A DNA stretch of 64,000 nt from Neospora caninum Liverpool (Eukaryota; Apicomplexa; Conoidasida; Eucoccidiorida; Sarcocystidae), in contig NC_018395.1 in assembly GCF_000208865.1 (NCBI RefSeq), forward strand, positions 5,008,839 through 5,072,838. The letters are read 5' to 3'. Each line of letters opens with the position of its first letter. The first letter of the stretch is position 1. The notes under the pieces were generated by a model that ran no database searches, was not told the origin of the DNA, and was given only the letters and a program-made list of their open reading frames with translations. The translations under genes and the position numbers were made by a program. Shown one piece after another: positions 33,771 to 45,318 of this stretch.

Positions 33771-35870
33771 GCGTGTAGGTGTAGGTGTACGAGGATAGGC
33801 ACGTCAGCGTCTGTGTAGACAGAGATAAGTAGAGGTGGAGTTTGTATCGACACAGGTGAGTGGCGGCGTGAGAGTGAATATGTGGAAAATTGTGTTTTGG
33901 TAAGACGCATTTTGTATAGAGTTCTCAGTAGACGGTTTCTGGTGTTGCCGCGCGGAAGCGCCTCGTGTGTCTCTCAGCACCGGTGCCTGGCTTCAGTTTG
34001 CAGGCCGCGCGTAGCTGCGTTCCCCTCCTTTTTTCTCGCATGTCTTGGGGTTCCCTGATGTCGCAGACAGTGCCCCAGAGCGGCCGGTCCGGTGCCTCTT
34101 TTCGTGCGTCTCTCCAGGTGACTCCAGAGCTATGTTGATTGATAGCGACGGCGGGTTCACGCGGTTGTCGAAGGACCACAAACCGAACCATCCCATCGAG
34201 ACAGCTCGCATTGAGAAGGCCGGCGGCTTTGTCCAGGATTTCGACGTTCCGCGGGTAGATGGGATTCTCGCGCTCTCCAGAGCCTTCGGAGATTCCGTAA
34301 GCACACTTTCGTTTTCCTCCACAGGCAGGCGCCTTTGGAGACCGACGTGCCTCCACGTCGAGAGGAACCCTCCACACACATATTCATTTACATATAAATG
34401 CTTGTTGGATTCACGAGCGGTGCATGCAGATTTGATGGGCGAGATGGCCTGCTACGAAGGGGTGTGTACGTACACTTGCAGTGCGAATGTGCGTGCGGAC
34501 AGGACTGCGGACTTTTCGGTGTTTGCTCTGTCGTGCATCCGCAGGATTTTAAATTGAACCTCAATTTGTCTGCGGAAGAACAGAAGGTCATCGCGGTCCC
34601 AGAGGTCCGGAAATTCTACGCGAAGCCAGGAGATCTTCTGTTGCTGGCATGCGATGGTGAGCGTCACCGATCTGGCTTTCACGTTCTCTGCCTCTCCTCC
34701 CCGGTGGTCTACCTCGCGGCTCCACAAGAACCGGGCCTTCTACGTGTCAGTCTGTGTGCGCCTTTACATCTCCATTTGTTTTTGTGCGCTTCTTCAGGGG
34801 AGGACGTGCCTGTAATTACACCTACGCATGCGTATCTGCAGACCTTTACAGTGATGAGGTTGGTAGATGTACCTCGATGTTTCGGTAGTCGCCTATATAT
34901 ACCATGGATATGTGCACGCCTCTACGCAGATGGATACGTTATATTTGCATGTGTAGATATGTATTTGAAGAGAGGCAAGGGTGGCTGTGTTGTCAGATAA
35001 ATTAGGGCAGATAAGAGGTTCTTTCTCCAGAGGCGCGGTGTGTTTCCAGGTTTGTTCGAGCCGAACGGCATGGACTGGTTGTATGTTCGGGACTTGACAC
35101 TTACGGAGCTAGAGAAGGCAAACGGCCGCCTGGAAGACGTTGTAGCGCGCTTGATGGATTACGCGTACGACATGGGCTCCCAGGATAACATCAGCGTCAT
35201 GATCACTTCTTTCCACAAACGCAAAGTGGAACAGCCTACTGCTGTCCACAAGGTTGTCTCAGGCGCCGGTACGGGAAATCGCAGGCGCCGCACGGTCTCT
35301 GCCCGGTTCATACCATTTACACCCATATGCAAGCACGCACGACGCTTGCGACCGAGACGCGTCAGGGGGTCTCGAGTCCCGCGGGAGGCGTAAATCTTCA
35401 TGCGGTCTGTATGTTTCCGTTTGCTTCACGGCTTCCCCCCCACATATCAGTGTACCTCTGTGGCGGGCGGTCTTCGGGTCGGCGACACCCAAAAGGCACG
35501 TGGATTCCCTTCACCTCCCTCCATTCGTTTGTCGTTCACGGTGCATATGTCGACCACTATATATATCTCTCTCTGTCTCTGTCTCTCTCTCTCTGTCTCT
35601 CTATATATATATATATATATTTATCTGTGCGTGTGTAAAAAAATGTATATTGCGTCTACTACCCACACCGGCACCACGTAAATGGATATGCATCTCGGTG
35701 GAGGCATATAAGTACACGTAACTGCTCTTTGTAGTTGCCGGGTCGAGTGCGTGAAGGGGGCGGTTTTTCCTGTCTCTTTTTGCTCCGCTTCAGGTGAAGT
35801 GGTGTCCGAGAGACATCGACCGGGTGACGACGACGAGGCTGTCGAGGGCGACATGGTGTCGCTGTTCTAG
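30202..35870 (+). CDS. Secreted PP2C-type (PPM) Ser/Thr phosphatase
   Basis: Eight exons: 30202-30813, 31753-31873, 32499-32603, 33230-33457, 34118-34296, 34545-34656, 35050-35268 and 35794-35870. They total 1,653 bases and 550 residues, and every phase closes. The start is aaacATGg. Residues 1 to about 21 form a classical signal peptide (LCVLLVASLALA). An acidic, Ser-rich region follows to about 190. PP2C motifs then come in order: GRRPTDED, FDGHAG (Asp225), GSTHVAG, ANIGDSRAML (356-), SKDHKPNHPIE, ILALSRAFGDS, LLLACDG (Asp452) and GSQDNISVM (Asp498). All metal-binding aspartates are present, so an active Mn/Mg-dependent phosphatase is expected. About 60 acidic residues are inserted between GST and ANIGDS. 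Coccidia secrete PP2Cs into host cells (for example PP2C-hn of T. gondii). Whether this is that gene cannot be told from the sequence alone. Confidence 0.92.
31977..32000. repeat. (TA)n tract in PP2C intron 2
   Basis: A perfect alternating TA run within the 625-base intron 2 of the phosphatase gene. Confidence 0.85.
32881..32933. repeat. 24-bp tandem duplication in PP2C intron 3
   Basis: The unit cgtgggtatgtggcgtcttc plus ggcg occurs twice in tandem, the first copy slightly diverged. A partial third copy follows (cgtggc). Confidence 0.8.
33042..33076. repeat. (TA)n tract in PP2C intron 3
   Basis: An alternating AT run of about 35 bases within the intron, flanked by TATG/TACATG-rich sequence. 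Confidence 0.9.
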
Positions 35871-37025
35871 AGACTGTACGTGTTTTCCAGAGTGATTGCC
35901 AGAAGCACCAGCAGCCCTCTGGGCCGGAGGCGTCTCGCCTGTCATTGTCGGCCTCTTCTGAAAAGGAGCACTCGCTCTGCTGTCGCGGAAGCCTTCAGAG
36001 GTGCGTGTATACCTTGCTCGGGGCGTTGTGGGGCGGCCAGGCTGCATGTTTTTGCACCAGGACGCTCGCTGCTGCAGTGGCGCTTTTTGGTTGGGTGCTG
36101 CATGCGCGAAAACGCGGCGGTTACCCAGTGCTGACAGATCCGTGCCAGCAAAAACGGACATATACACACACACACGCAGGGAGGCATTCGCGGCTGCGCA
36201 ACATTTCAGGCACGGTAGAAAATCGCCTGTGACCTGACGCCTCAACGCGAGGAGTCTTGTGTAACAAGGCCGTCGGCTCTTGTGGTTCCCTTGTCTGTGT
36301 GCCTCCAAAGCGGGAGGTTGTCAACCGCGAAGAAACTTTGTGCGCATGCACGGGCGGCAGGGAGGTAGAGGCTCGCCGCCGTTCCCCTGGAATGATTGGA
36401 GCGGTGCGCTTCCGAGGCGCGATTGGGCAGTTTGTGAACAGGTTACGGGGACGGGACGAGGGGATCTGTGCGTTTCTAGCGCAGTGTCGAGAGCGTCGAA
36501 ACGACGAATCCGACACGCGAGAACACAGGCGGCATGCCTCGCTTGTTCCTCTACGCGGAAGCATCGGGGGGAAGTTGTGGAGACTGCGGCACCGATTTGA
36601 GAGGGCGACCGTGGATACGATAGGGGCGACGGGAGAGGCGTAGTGGGAAATCGCGTCTCGTTCGCCCGGAGTCCGTGAGGTGGGTACTTCCGCGTAGTCT
36701 GTGGAGTGGAAAGGAGGGGACGGGAGGCAGAGGGAAAAGGGTAGGAACCGCATGCGTGTGGATGCTTGAGATGTACCGTCAGGGTGGTGATGCGAGAGAA
36801 AAGGGCTGTGGTGCCTGAGAGGCGTGGGCGGCTTCACGTTTCCCAGAGATGCACTGGACAGAATGGGAATTCGCCTTTTTGTACAAAAGGTTGAGAAGGA
36901 AGTCAAATAGCAACGAGGGGCTGCAAATGTTGGCAGCAGCGAGGAAAAGAGGGGGACACTCGGCGAAGTTTTCCATCTCGGCTGTTTGAGGAAGACAGAG
37001 GGAGTGATAGCACTCGACGGTGCAT
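35871..37025. other. 3' flank of PP2C, no recognised gene
   Basis: This follows the PP2C stop codon and should contain its 3' UTR. Frames on both strands overlap without any family signature. The minus-strand frame at 36779-36976 could be an exon of the unresolved locus to its right, but no splice partner was found. Confidence 0.4.
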
Positions 37026-38556
37026 TCATTTAGGATCGAAACTGGTCAAACGAGTCACAATGCTCATGCATCGTCGGCACATGAGCTTGCGGTAAATGGG
37101 GGCAAATTCCGCCGGAGCTTCCACATCGAAGAAGTCGTTGCTTCTAACAAATCTGACGCAGTCCCTCTCTCGTGTACGCGTGCCCAGAGGCACAGCCAGC
37201 TGCTTACACACCGCCTCGCACTCGCGCTGCACAGGTCTGCGCGTCGGCAGTTGTACATTTTCGGGCGCCTTTTGCAGAAGGGTTCAGAAGCACCTGAGAT
37301 ACCAGGGGAGATGTTTCAGAAATCCTGCCTTAGCTGTAGTCAGTCCCACCACACGCAACCCAGCTCACGTCTTGCATCGGTGAACGATCATCCGGAGCTG
37401 CATCTTGTTCCGTAACGAAGAAGCAATCAGCCGGCCTTCGTGCGCGGCCACAAACACCGGAGTTGTGACAACGCTCCGTCAGGACGCGACACGCGTCTAG
37501 CAGTTACTTCCAGGGGAAACCGGACTCAACGAGATCGATGGAGCAGGAACGACAGGGACTCCAGGTTTGTCGGGGTTCAGCGAAAGCGATCACACCTCTT
37601 ATTGGTGGCGGGGAAACTCTCCAGAAGCTCTGTGTGTGGATATCGCTCCACCGCCGTCCCCACTTCTCTATCTTACCCAACACGCTTCACCTCGAAACGA
37701 CATGAAGAAACAATCCTGATCTCCTGTTATATCTTCCCAGCCTCGCATCGATCAACAACAAATATACTCATATATATATATATATATATGTACGTGGAAA
37801 TCCTGTTCCGGTCCGTTTGCCTGAAACGTCGCGGTAAGTACGCGCATAGGTATTTCTTAGTATGTGTGAATGCGTGACCACTGATCGACCTAGAATGCGT
37901 GTACGTTTGCGAAGATTTGTCCCTTGCTAGTTGAAGGAGTGCACGAGTTTCCTTCCAGTGTACACTGAATTCCTTTGAAATGCTTCTGGAGCAGGTAAAC
38001 ACTCTGGGAATTTTCGAGAAACGACTGTCGAATGAGCAAAGACTCGTAGGGGAAGTAGAGAACGGAGCGGTTCTGGATGTCCAACTCCGGTTGTGTGCAC
38101 CACGTTTGGTCCAAGGTGACAGCGCCGCCGCCGGTGGACGTTATCTCAGCCGTCAATTTTGTCTGTGTTATCTTCCATTTTTGGTAAAGGGAAAAAACCG
38201 CCGTCGGGTTCTGCCCCTCTCCACGTGCTCGCGCAGTGCTTTCTTAAAAAGGGGAACCCGCTACTTTGCTGCGATACTGGAAGAACACACAATCCTCAAC
38301 AGCGGCCCTAGACAACGGCTTCACCGCGAACAACGCAGCGAGAGAGACAAGCGTTTCAGGAAAAGAAGGAAACCGGGGAAACGTTGAAACTACAATACGA
38401 TCTGCACACTGTCGAGGGTGTTGTTTTTGAGGCAGCCCAGCATGGCGTAAACACCAGCAGGAACAGACTCCGTTGGGGCACATACTAAGAAAATGGATCT
38501 CTCCGAGATGCGCAAATCACGCACGTCGAAGACTCTTTTGTGCCGGATTTCTTCAT
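37026..38556 (-). CDS. Unresolved multi-exon gene with a possible RING-type start
   Basis: At least three minus-strand blocks look coding, but I could not join them with confidence. Block 1 (38556-38486) starts at an ATG with A at -3 and encodes STCVICASRRDPFS before a GTATGT donor. CVIC is a possible first half of a RING finger. Block 2 (about 37460-37370) reads TPVFVAAHEGRLIASS and ends AC|GTGAGC. Block 3 (about 37240-37026) contains NDFFDVEAPAEFAPIY followed by RKLMCRRC and ends at a stop at 37026. The CxxC pairs and the acidic segment before MCRRC recall HEL2/ZNF598-type ligases, but the remaining RING residues were not found. Treat both the product and the exon set as provisional. Confidence 0.3.
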
Positions 38557-38661
38557 TTCTGGTGCAACAAAACGATTGAAAACGACAACACTGCCGAGGC
38601 AATCGTAGGTGTGGCGAAACCAACCGAAGAAGGAGCAAAACTACCCGGCATTTCCGCCGTC

Positions 38662-40402
38662 TCACTGATCCTTCATCGTCTTTTGTGCCTTCGCTCGCGC
38701 AGCGACAACGAACTCTGCAATTTCCTGAGGTTCCACGGAAAACCACCACACAAATATAAGGCAAAAGTACACGGACTTATTTATATACAGATACGGGCAC
38801 ACACACACATACATGCAGGGGTGGACATCCTCGTATATATACTTGTGCAATTGTCTCATGGCGCACACAACGACACGCTCACACACATATGTATATATAT
38901 ATATATATATATATATTAATTTTTGCACCCAAGCAGAGTAATGCAAGCACGCACACGAGAACTTCACGCGCAGAGGTAACTATGTACAGGCATATATATA
39001 TATATATAGTGTGTATATATATGCATACACTTACACACGTGCGCATATATCTGCACAAGAGGACGATGCCTGCTCAGCTTACCTGGAGTGTCTCGAAATT
39101 GTCTGCAGTTTCGTCCGGGACAGTGACGTCAAAAATTTCCTCCACCTGGTGAGAACGCAAACGGGACGCCGTCCGCACACACGGACCCCCCCTGTAATTC
39201 GGTCGGTCGTCTCTGAAGCACGAATCGTCGATTCAGAAATCGTAAGCGTTTCCACCAGCTTGCTCATTGCTAACTGTCCACCCCTGGTGAGTAGCCAAAC
39301 AGCTGACCAAAGACACAGCTGTACACGCATGCTTCAATCTTCACTAATGACGTATATATGTATATGTGTTTTAGTCTCTATTCGTGCAACTCCGTATACA
39401 TCTGTTTAGCGGCGCTTCAGCACGTCCTGAGCCGTGAGGAGGCATCGGCCTACATCGAGGACAAATTCGACTGTATCGAGACAGTCCCAGAGACGGCCCT
39501 CTCGGGTGCGCAGTTCCTCTAGCTTGCTTGTAGGTGTCGCCGTCTCTCCTTTCTGCAGAGACTTCTGAGCCATCCCGACAATGTAGCTTGTTACCTGAAG
39601 AAAACAGCCACCGGGCACCGACGCACAATTCTACACATGACCCTCCTATACATCTATACACCTACATTTGTACATCTACATTCTTTTTCTATCAGGCATT
39701 ATTCAGAACCTTTGAACAAGATGCATGATTGAATATCTGTAGGCGCCACATAGCTTCTACGTCACATTCACACGCACCGGCGCAAGTTTCATATATGACT
39801 CACTACCAGAGAGAAACATACCGATTTAGGCTGTAAACGCATGCAGACACTGGAATATAGACACACGCATATGCCTGCGTGTACCACGCGCAGGTGGAGG
39901 GTCCATTTCCTTCTGGACTCAGCAGAAGCGTTGGGGAGACGCTACCTTGGTCCTGTTCGAGCCTTTTCCCTTGTCGTATCCGTCGAGGACTTACTGCATT
40001 AAGGTCGGTGTCGACAACTGGATTTGCGCGCGTATCGTCTGAAGAGGAAGGCACTGTCCCGGAGTCTCCCTGTGGCACAGGAGTTGTACCACCGGTCGAG
40101 TGTGCGCGGCAAAACCGAAAGGTCGGGCTCGACGGCAGGTTCTCAAACTTCTGCAAACCCGATCCTACTCGGTGTGTGGCAAGAGCCGTTCCCTGTGAAA
40201 CGAATCTGTGGCACGAAAAAAGTCTCTTTTCTGCTTGTTCGACGTGAGATGCCGCGCTTGTCTGGCGGGATGGCCATCCCCCCACGACCTCGACCTTTGA
40301 TTGCATCGAAGCTGCACGTGCTGGCGGCAAGATGCATTTTCCTTTTCGCGCTAGAGGCGAAAACACAGCTTGAAAAGGGAAGCCCCTGATAATCATTTCC
40401 AT
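38662..40402 (-). CDS. Mitochondrial-type acyl carrier protein with Cys at the phosphopantetheine site
   Basis: Four exons, 40402-39995, 39594-39454, 39145-39083 and 38724-38662, total 675 bases and 224 residues. Junctions are AATGCA|GTAAGT, CTCGAT|GTAGGC and CTCCAG|GTAAGC. All are in phase 0 with CAG acceptors. Residues 1-136 start MEMIIRGFPFQAVF and are rich in Arg/Ser and initially poor in acidic residues, as expected of a long mitochondrial presequence. Residues 137-224 are an ACP domain: WDCLDTVEFVLD at 172-183, then EEIFDVTVPDE, ADNFETLQEIAEFV. In ordinary ACPs the motif is DSL, with the serine carrying 4'-phosphopantetheine. Here residue 174 is Cys (codon TGT). Mitochondrial ACP binds ISD11 and stabilises the NFS1 desulfurase (family knowledge). 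The plastid ACP of these parasites normally keeps the serine and has a bipartite leader, so the mitochondrial form is the better call. The start could lie further upstream if a 5' exon exists. Confidence 0.82.
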
Positions 40403-42343
40403 CCTCAAAAAAAGGAGACGAAGGAGCAGAAAAGATATGGCGGAACAGGACTGGCCGGCACAGAGCCCGGAAACGGAAGCGACTGCGCCGCAAACAACCC
40501 AGGACAAGAACGAATGGGACGATACGCCTTTCTAAACGGAGAACGAAGAATGGAGGACAGAAAACAGTCCAGATTCAGTGTAGAAACGCAAGAGGAAAAA
40601 AGACGCACGTCAGACGCGCAGTGGCACGCATCGAGCATTGGAAGAAAGAGGCAGTCCTTGCAGCGGAGATCGCATTCGCAGTCTCCCTCAGCGATTTTCT
40701 CGAATCTGAATTCGTGAAGAAGCGGATTTTCCGCTCGAGAAAATACAAATAGCAGGCTCGGACACGAAAGTCCCGTGCGGCGTGCAGGAAAGTTGAGAGG
40801 TCGGTGACTCGGCTGAAAAGTGTGCTGCGCAAAACTCAGGGTAGCCTGTTGCCTTCAGCGGTTGTCGGCAGCTGGTACAGAAGCCAATTAGAATCTTTAG
40901 AAAGAAAGGGAATCTCTGCGGAGAGAAAAAGTTAGAAGTGGGTGGTTGTTTTGAGAGAGAAACAGACATGTATCAGTGGAGCCCCTCTACTGCAGAAAAA
41001 TCGCAGTACGCGGCGCTGTGCTGAGTAGTAGTCTTGTCTCGGAATTGTCCCCGCCATCGAACAGCGAAAGATAAAACTCTAGTTTTTTCCGATTGGAAAA
41101 TGATTTGGCAGTAAGTACCATGGGAGCAGCAGAGCCGAGAAAGAGTGCGTACATTTTCTTTTCTTGTCCCATGCCACTACTTCCTTCGCTCCTGCTCTAA
41201 GTATTCGCAACCGAGGAGCGCGGAGCAGGAGGCTCTCACCATTCCCCCCGGATTGCGTACACAGCGATGCCTTAGGGGGGGGTCAGAGGGAGACATACTT
41301 GTGCGCATATGCACATGTGAGTTTCTGCTTGCGTAACTGTACAGCAAAACTCTCTCGTTACGAGAAAAGAATGCCTGATGGTTCCCGAAACTCTCTACGC
41401 AAGCTCTAGATTCAGGCATCGGGCTGAGTCAACAACACTGCGCATATAACCGTTCGCCTACAAATGCGGGGCTACGACTTCGGCCCGCCTGCTCTCTCCC
41501 CCAAAATGCAACTAACCATCGACAGATAGGGCAGGCGGGTTTACAATACGAATGTTGTGCGCGTCAGTGGTCCGTTTTTCTCCCCACTTTTCTTCGATCT
41601 GCATAAGTGAAATATGAAAACGACTGTGAAAATACCCCGGGAACCCAAAAAGTGGCAAGTGCGGTCGTAAATGAACGAGAAAGACGCTCGCTGCCACTCT
41701 CATACGCCTGCAGTAATCTAGGAAACTCGTGGCGGAGGTTACCGCGTTCGTGCGCCCGCCCTGTGGCATATGGCTTGCTTGAGGAAGTGTCTCGTTCTTT
41801 CTTGCGGTGGAGATTTCCTTCCATTGTTCTCAAAAAAGTCTCTATGTGAGGCTCATGTGTTGCCATCGTAGTCAAGAATATCCTTTTAGGCAAGAAATTC
41901 CACCCTTTTCCCGGTAAAGCTGCTCGCTTGTCGCAAGCTTGCTTGCCCTCAACCACATACTGGTGTACTACCGCTAGAATTCACTATTGCTTCCATACAC
42001 CTCGCACCGGGCACACCCTGTGTTTCTAGACGTTCCCGCTTCTTCGTAGACTATCACTGCTTAAAGGAGGTTATGTTTTTTTTATCCGGCGGTGGTTTTC
42101 TACTCTTTGTTTATCTTTTGTTTGTTGATATCCTTTCCGGTACCGTAAGACTCCGGCCGGACTCTCTTGCCTGCGAAGCTTTTCACCCCCTCTGTGGCGT
42201 TCCGGGAGAAGCTGTCCGGTTTTTTTTTGCGGCGTGCCTTTCTCTTCCTCCGATATTGAAAATCCGTTTGGTACCATGGGGAGGTGGCTGTCTCTGAGAA
42301 ACTGAAGAGGCTACTGGTTCTGCGTCATTGAACAAGCAAGGAA
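40403..42343. promoter_or_regulatory. Shared 5' region between the ACP and the RING-ZZ ligase
   Basis: The two starts diverge across 1.9 kb. Minus-strand frames at 40575-40832 and 40987-41172 look partly coding and can be joined in phase (41172-41010, 40915-40879, 40812-40609). They show no family match, and the ACP has its own good start codon, so I regard them as 5' UTR or a possible extra gene. The rest is unremarkable. Confidence 0.4.
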
Positions 42344-43016
42344 ATGGGGGATACACAGTCAGTTCCTGTGCCGCAGGCCGGACGGGGGCAAGGGACGGGG
42401 ACAGAAGAAGAGAGCGGAAGCGCCGACAGTTCCTTTCTTTCCCTGAATTATTTTTCTCGACGCACACCTGTGGAAATTTATGCGGTCCCTCTCCACCCAG
42501 GACCGGATAATGGTGGGTCGGATTCGCGTGTCCTTCAGAACGGAGATCCACCTCGCGTGAGTCAAGTCGGGAGACGCCCTGTCGGAGCGGCGCAACAGAT
42601 TAGAATGATATTCCCAGTAGATGCAGAGGAGGAAGATGATGATGTACGGAAACTTACGGGCGAGGCTCCTGAGCAAGAATTCATGTGCTCGGTGTGTCTG
42701 GAGCTGCTGTGGAAGCCTGTTGTCCTGGAATGCGGTAAGCTTGCAAGCTTTCTTTCGAGGCAAGAACGGGACTCGGAATGGTGCGGTGAAAATTAAGTGT
42801 TGACGATTTGTCGCAGAAACTCTTGTCCAGACCGTCACTTATCTTCATGCGACACAGAGCTCTTCAACGTCCACGTTTGCCATTCCATGAACTCAGGTGC
42901 ATGTACACGCGAAGTTCTACAGAACCTCTTTCCCCCTCCCCTTTCACTCATGATATCCTTCAAGTATACTTCTTTTCTTATGTGGATATGTACATTGAAA
43001 TATTTGTATGCATATA

Positions 43017-43049
<33 letters not shown>

Positions 43050-45318
43050 CGGCCACCTAAAGGAAGAGCGAAGATGTTGATTTTGCAACGCGGGGTGGAA
43101 ATATTTGCTATTCAATCTGGTGGACAGGGGTGGCGGATCGTCGGTTTCTGACCGTAGTGTCAGTTCTGTCGGAGTATAAATTTTCTTTCATTTTCTTGGT
43201 CGCTTGCTTCTCCGCCACGGACCGATGCACGAGGTACTCCATTGGTAGTGGGGTGAATTTAGTTTCCTGAGGCTCTTGCAGGCATTGCCCGAAATGATGC
43301 ACTGCTCGGGGGTGGTTTACACTTTATATATGTCTATAGGTGCATCTACATATTTGCATGCATAGTCGTCGCTGGTTGCCACCTCACTGTTATGAACCAA
43401 CATATGTGTACGACATGGAATGGCTGATGTAGCGTCCTTTTCTGCACTGCTGCTGCTGTTCTTACTGCTTCTCAGGACACGTTTTCTGCTTCTGGTGCGG
43501 ATATCAGTGCATGAATGTGTATGACGTTTCGCGCTGTCCATTATGCAAGAATGCATTCGACAAATTCCCACGCGTGTGTCGTCCTCTGAATCTCTTTCTT
43601 CTTCAACATTTCCCTCGGACAACGGCACTGCGCGATCGGGAGATGGCAGAGTTTGAATTTAACAGGCGACGGCAAAGCCCGTGTCACCTCCGAATCTTTG
43701 ACATATCGTCGGGAGCTTCCACCGACGTTGTTGGTCGTTGCTCACCGAATCTCCTCCATGCGCTTCGTGAAAGAGCACCAGACATTGCAGAAATGATGCT
43801 GTACTGGAGCAACTCGGCGGGAAATTCCAGCTCTCGGGACAGTGGAGAGGGAAGTGATGCAGGCGTCCGCAAGACAGAACCAGACAATGAGTCAAAAGAT
43901 GACTTGGATAGCTTTTCAGTTGACGCTGCCATGGAGGACTTTGAAGAGGGGGACACGACTGTCCGTCCGGTAGATCGAGAAGCAGTTGTCACGGGGCACG
44001 TCAGAAACCGCGGTGATGACCCCGTCCAAGCGATGGAATCGGATAGTGAGGAGATGTCAGTGGGGGGCCGCAGGTCCTCTGGTAGTTCAGACGCTCCACC
44101 TGCGCCGCTCGAACAGGAGAGTGACGGGATGGCAGGGGATCAAGCCCTTCCGGAGGACAGCCGCGAAGAACGGGCGGCTGTTGTGCGGGACTCGGATTCT
44201 GAAGACGGAGGAGATACTTTAAGCCACGTAAGGGCAAATGACACGCCACACATACGCCGTATGTATACGTATATGACCCGTGAGAGTGTAAATTTACACC
44301 CCAGCTATTCTACGTGTAAACTTATAAGGAAGGATTACTTCGTCCCCGGAAGTAAACGAACTCTTGTAACATCGTGCAAGAGGTTGTGCACCGCTTTGTG
44401 CTGCCGTCGGCCACTGCCATCCCGTTGGCAGACGGCCAAGTATGCGCTTGTCTGTTCTGTCTCTGCGGTGTTTCCTTCTTCAGCATCCCCTTTTCAATGA
44501 GAATCTGCTTACTATGGAGGATTTTGTTCATTACGGAGTTAGCTGCGACGGTTGTGGAAAAATGCCGATCGTGGGGAGGCGGCATACGTGTGTCGATTGT
44601 GGGAAAGCAGCCTGTGACTTCGACCTCTGCGGTGCATGCCAAGATGCCGGCTACAACAAACCTGGCCGTTTCAATCAAAATCACTCGTAAGAAGCCGTTG
44701 CTTTTTGTCAAGGAAAGGTGGCAGCTCTCCGCAGGCTGAGCTTGTTTTCTCGAGTTAAATCAGCGTGATTTGTTGCCGTGCGTTCCTCGCCCCGATCAAA
44801 GTATTCACGCTTTGAGGGGAAATGACATTTATTCGTATATTCAATGGTATGCTTCGAATTAGCGATGGAACCGTGACTAAGGCCCATTGTAGCATACGGT
44901 TTTTTAATAGCGCCGTTTAACCGTCTCTCGTCTTTGCACCCGACGTCCACATTGCTTCTGTGCGCCACACTTTGCCTGCAGGGCCGATCACGAAGTGCGG
45001 CTCGTGGAGCACTCAGCAGCCGAATGGTGGATACAGAGCTTGAACCGCATGCGAAAGATCCATCCCGAACTCAGTGTGTAAGTGGCGAAAGCGACGGAGG
45101 CAGTGCTTCATTCAACCTCTTCTTGTGTGTAGTCCGGGGGCCAACCCAGAGGATCAGTTTGTGTATGTGTGTGCTGTTTTTGCTTTCCCAGTCACCAGAT
45201 ACTTCAGTGGATCCTAATGCACTACCAAGATATCCGGATCGCGGACAACCAACATAACGAAGATTCCGGGATTGCTAGCGCTACTGCGGTGACCGAAAAC
45301 GAAACAGCAAGAACTTGA
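42344..45318 (+). CDS. RING plus ZZ zinc-finger E3 ubiquitin ligase (PRT1-like)
   Basis: Five exons, 42344-42734, 43476-44227, 44484-44686, 44982-45077 and 45192-45318, total 1,569 bases and 522 residues, all phases closing. The start is ggaaATGG. A C3HC4 RING spans Cys115, Cys118, Cys130, His132, Cys135, Cys138, Cys151 and Cys154 (CSVC ... CGHVFCFWC ... CPLC). Residues about 215-380 are acidic and Ser-rich. A ZZ finger starts at Cys402 (CDGC, CVDC, CDFDLCGAC, then NHSADH). The C-terminus is helical (AAEWWIQSLNRM, HQILQWILM) and ends in a short polar tail. RING and ZZ together occur in plant PRT1, which reads aromatic N-degrons, and ZZ fingers generally bind N-terminal residues or arginylated proteins (family knowledge). 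A role in N-degron recognition is therefore a reasonable inference. PRT1 has two RINGs; only one is seen here. Confidence 0.9.
43022..43049. repeat. (TA)n tract in RING-ZZ intron 1
   Basis: A perfect alternating AT run inside the 741-base first intron. Confidence 0.9.

Noticed and set aside
39406..39453. Using the donor GAC|GTGCTG (39423) for ACP exon 2
   Set aside because: It would insert nine residues (VGRCLLTAQ) into the middle of the most conserved ACP helix. The donor GAT|GTAGGC at 39453 restores the family spacing.
40609..41172. A three-exon extension of the ACP gene upstream (starting MGQEKKMYALFLGS)
   Set aside because: The pieces join in phase, but the donor at 40878 (CT|GTACCA) is poor, the second exon is only 37 bases, no family matches, and the ACP already has a good start with a presequence-like N-terminus.
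2386..43049. Recurrent TA-rich blocks considered as mobile-element ends or a CRISPR-like array
   Set aside because: They are simple dinucleotide microsatellites scattered through introns and spacers, with no spacer-repeat alternation, terminal repeats or target duplications.
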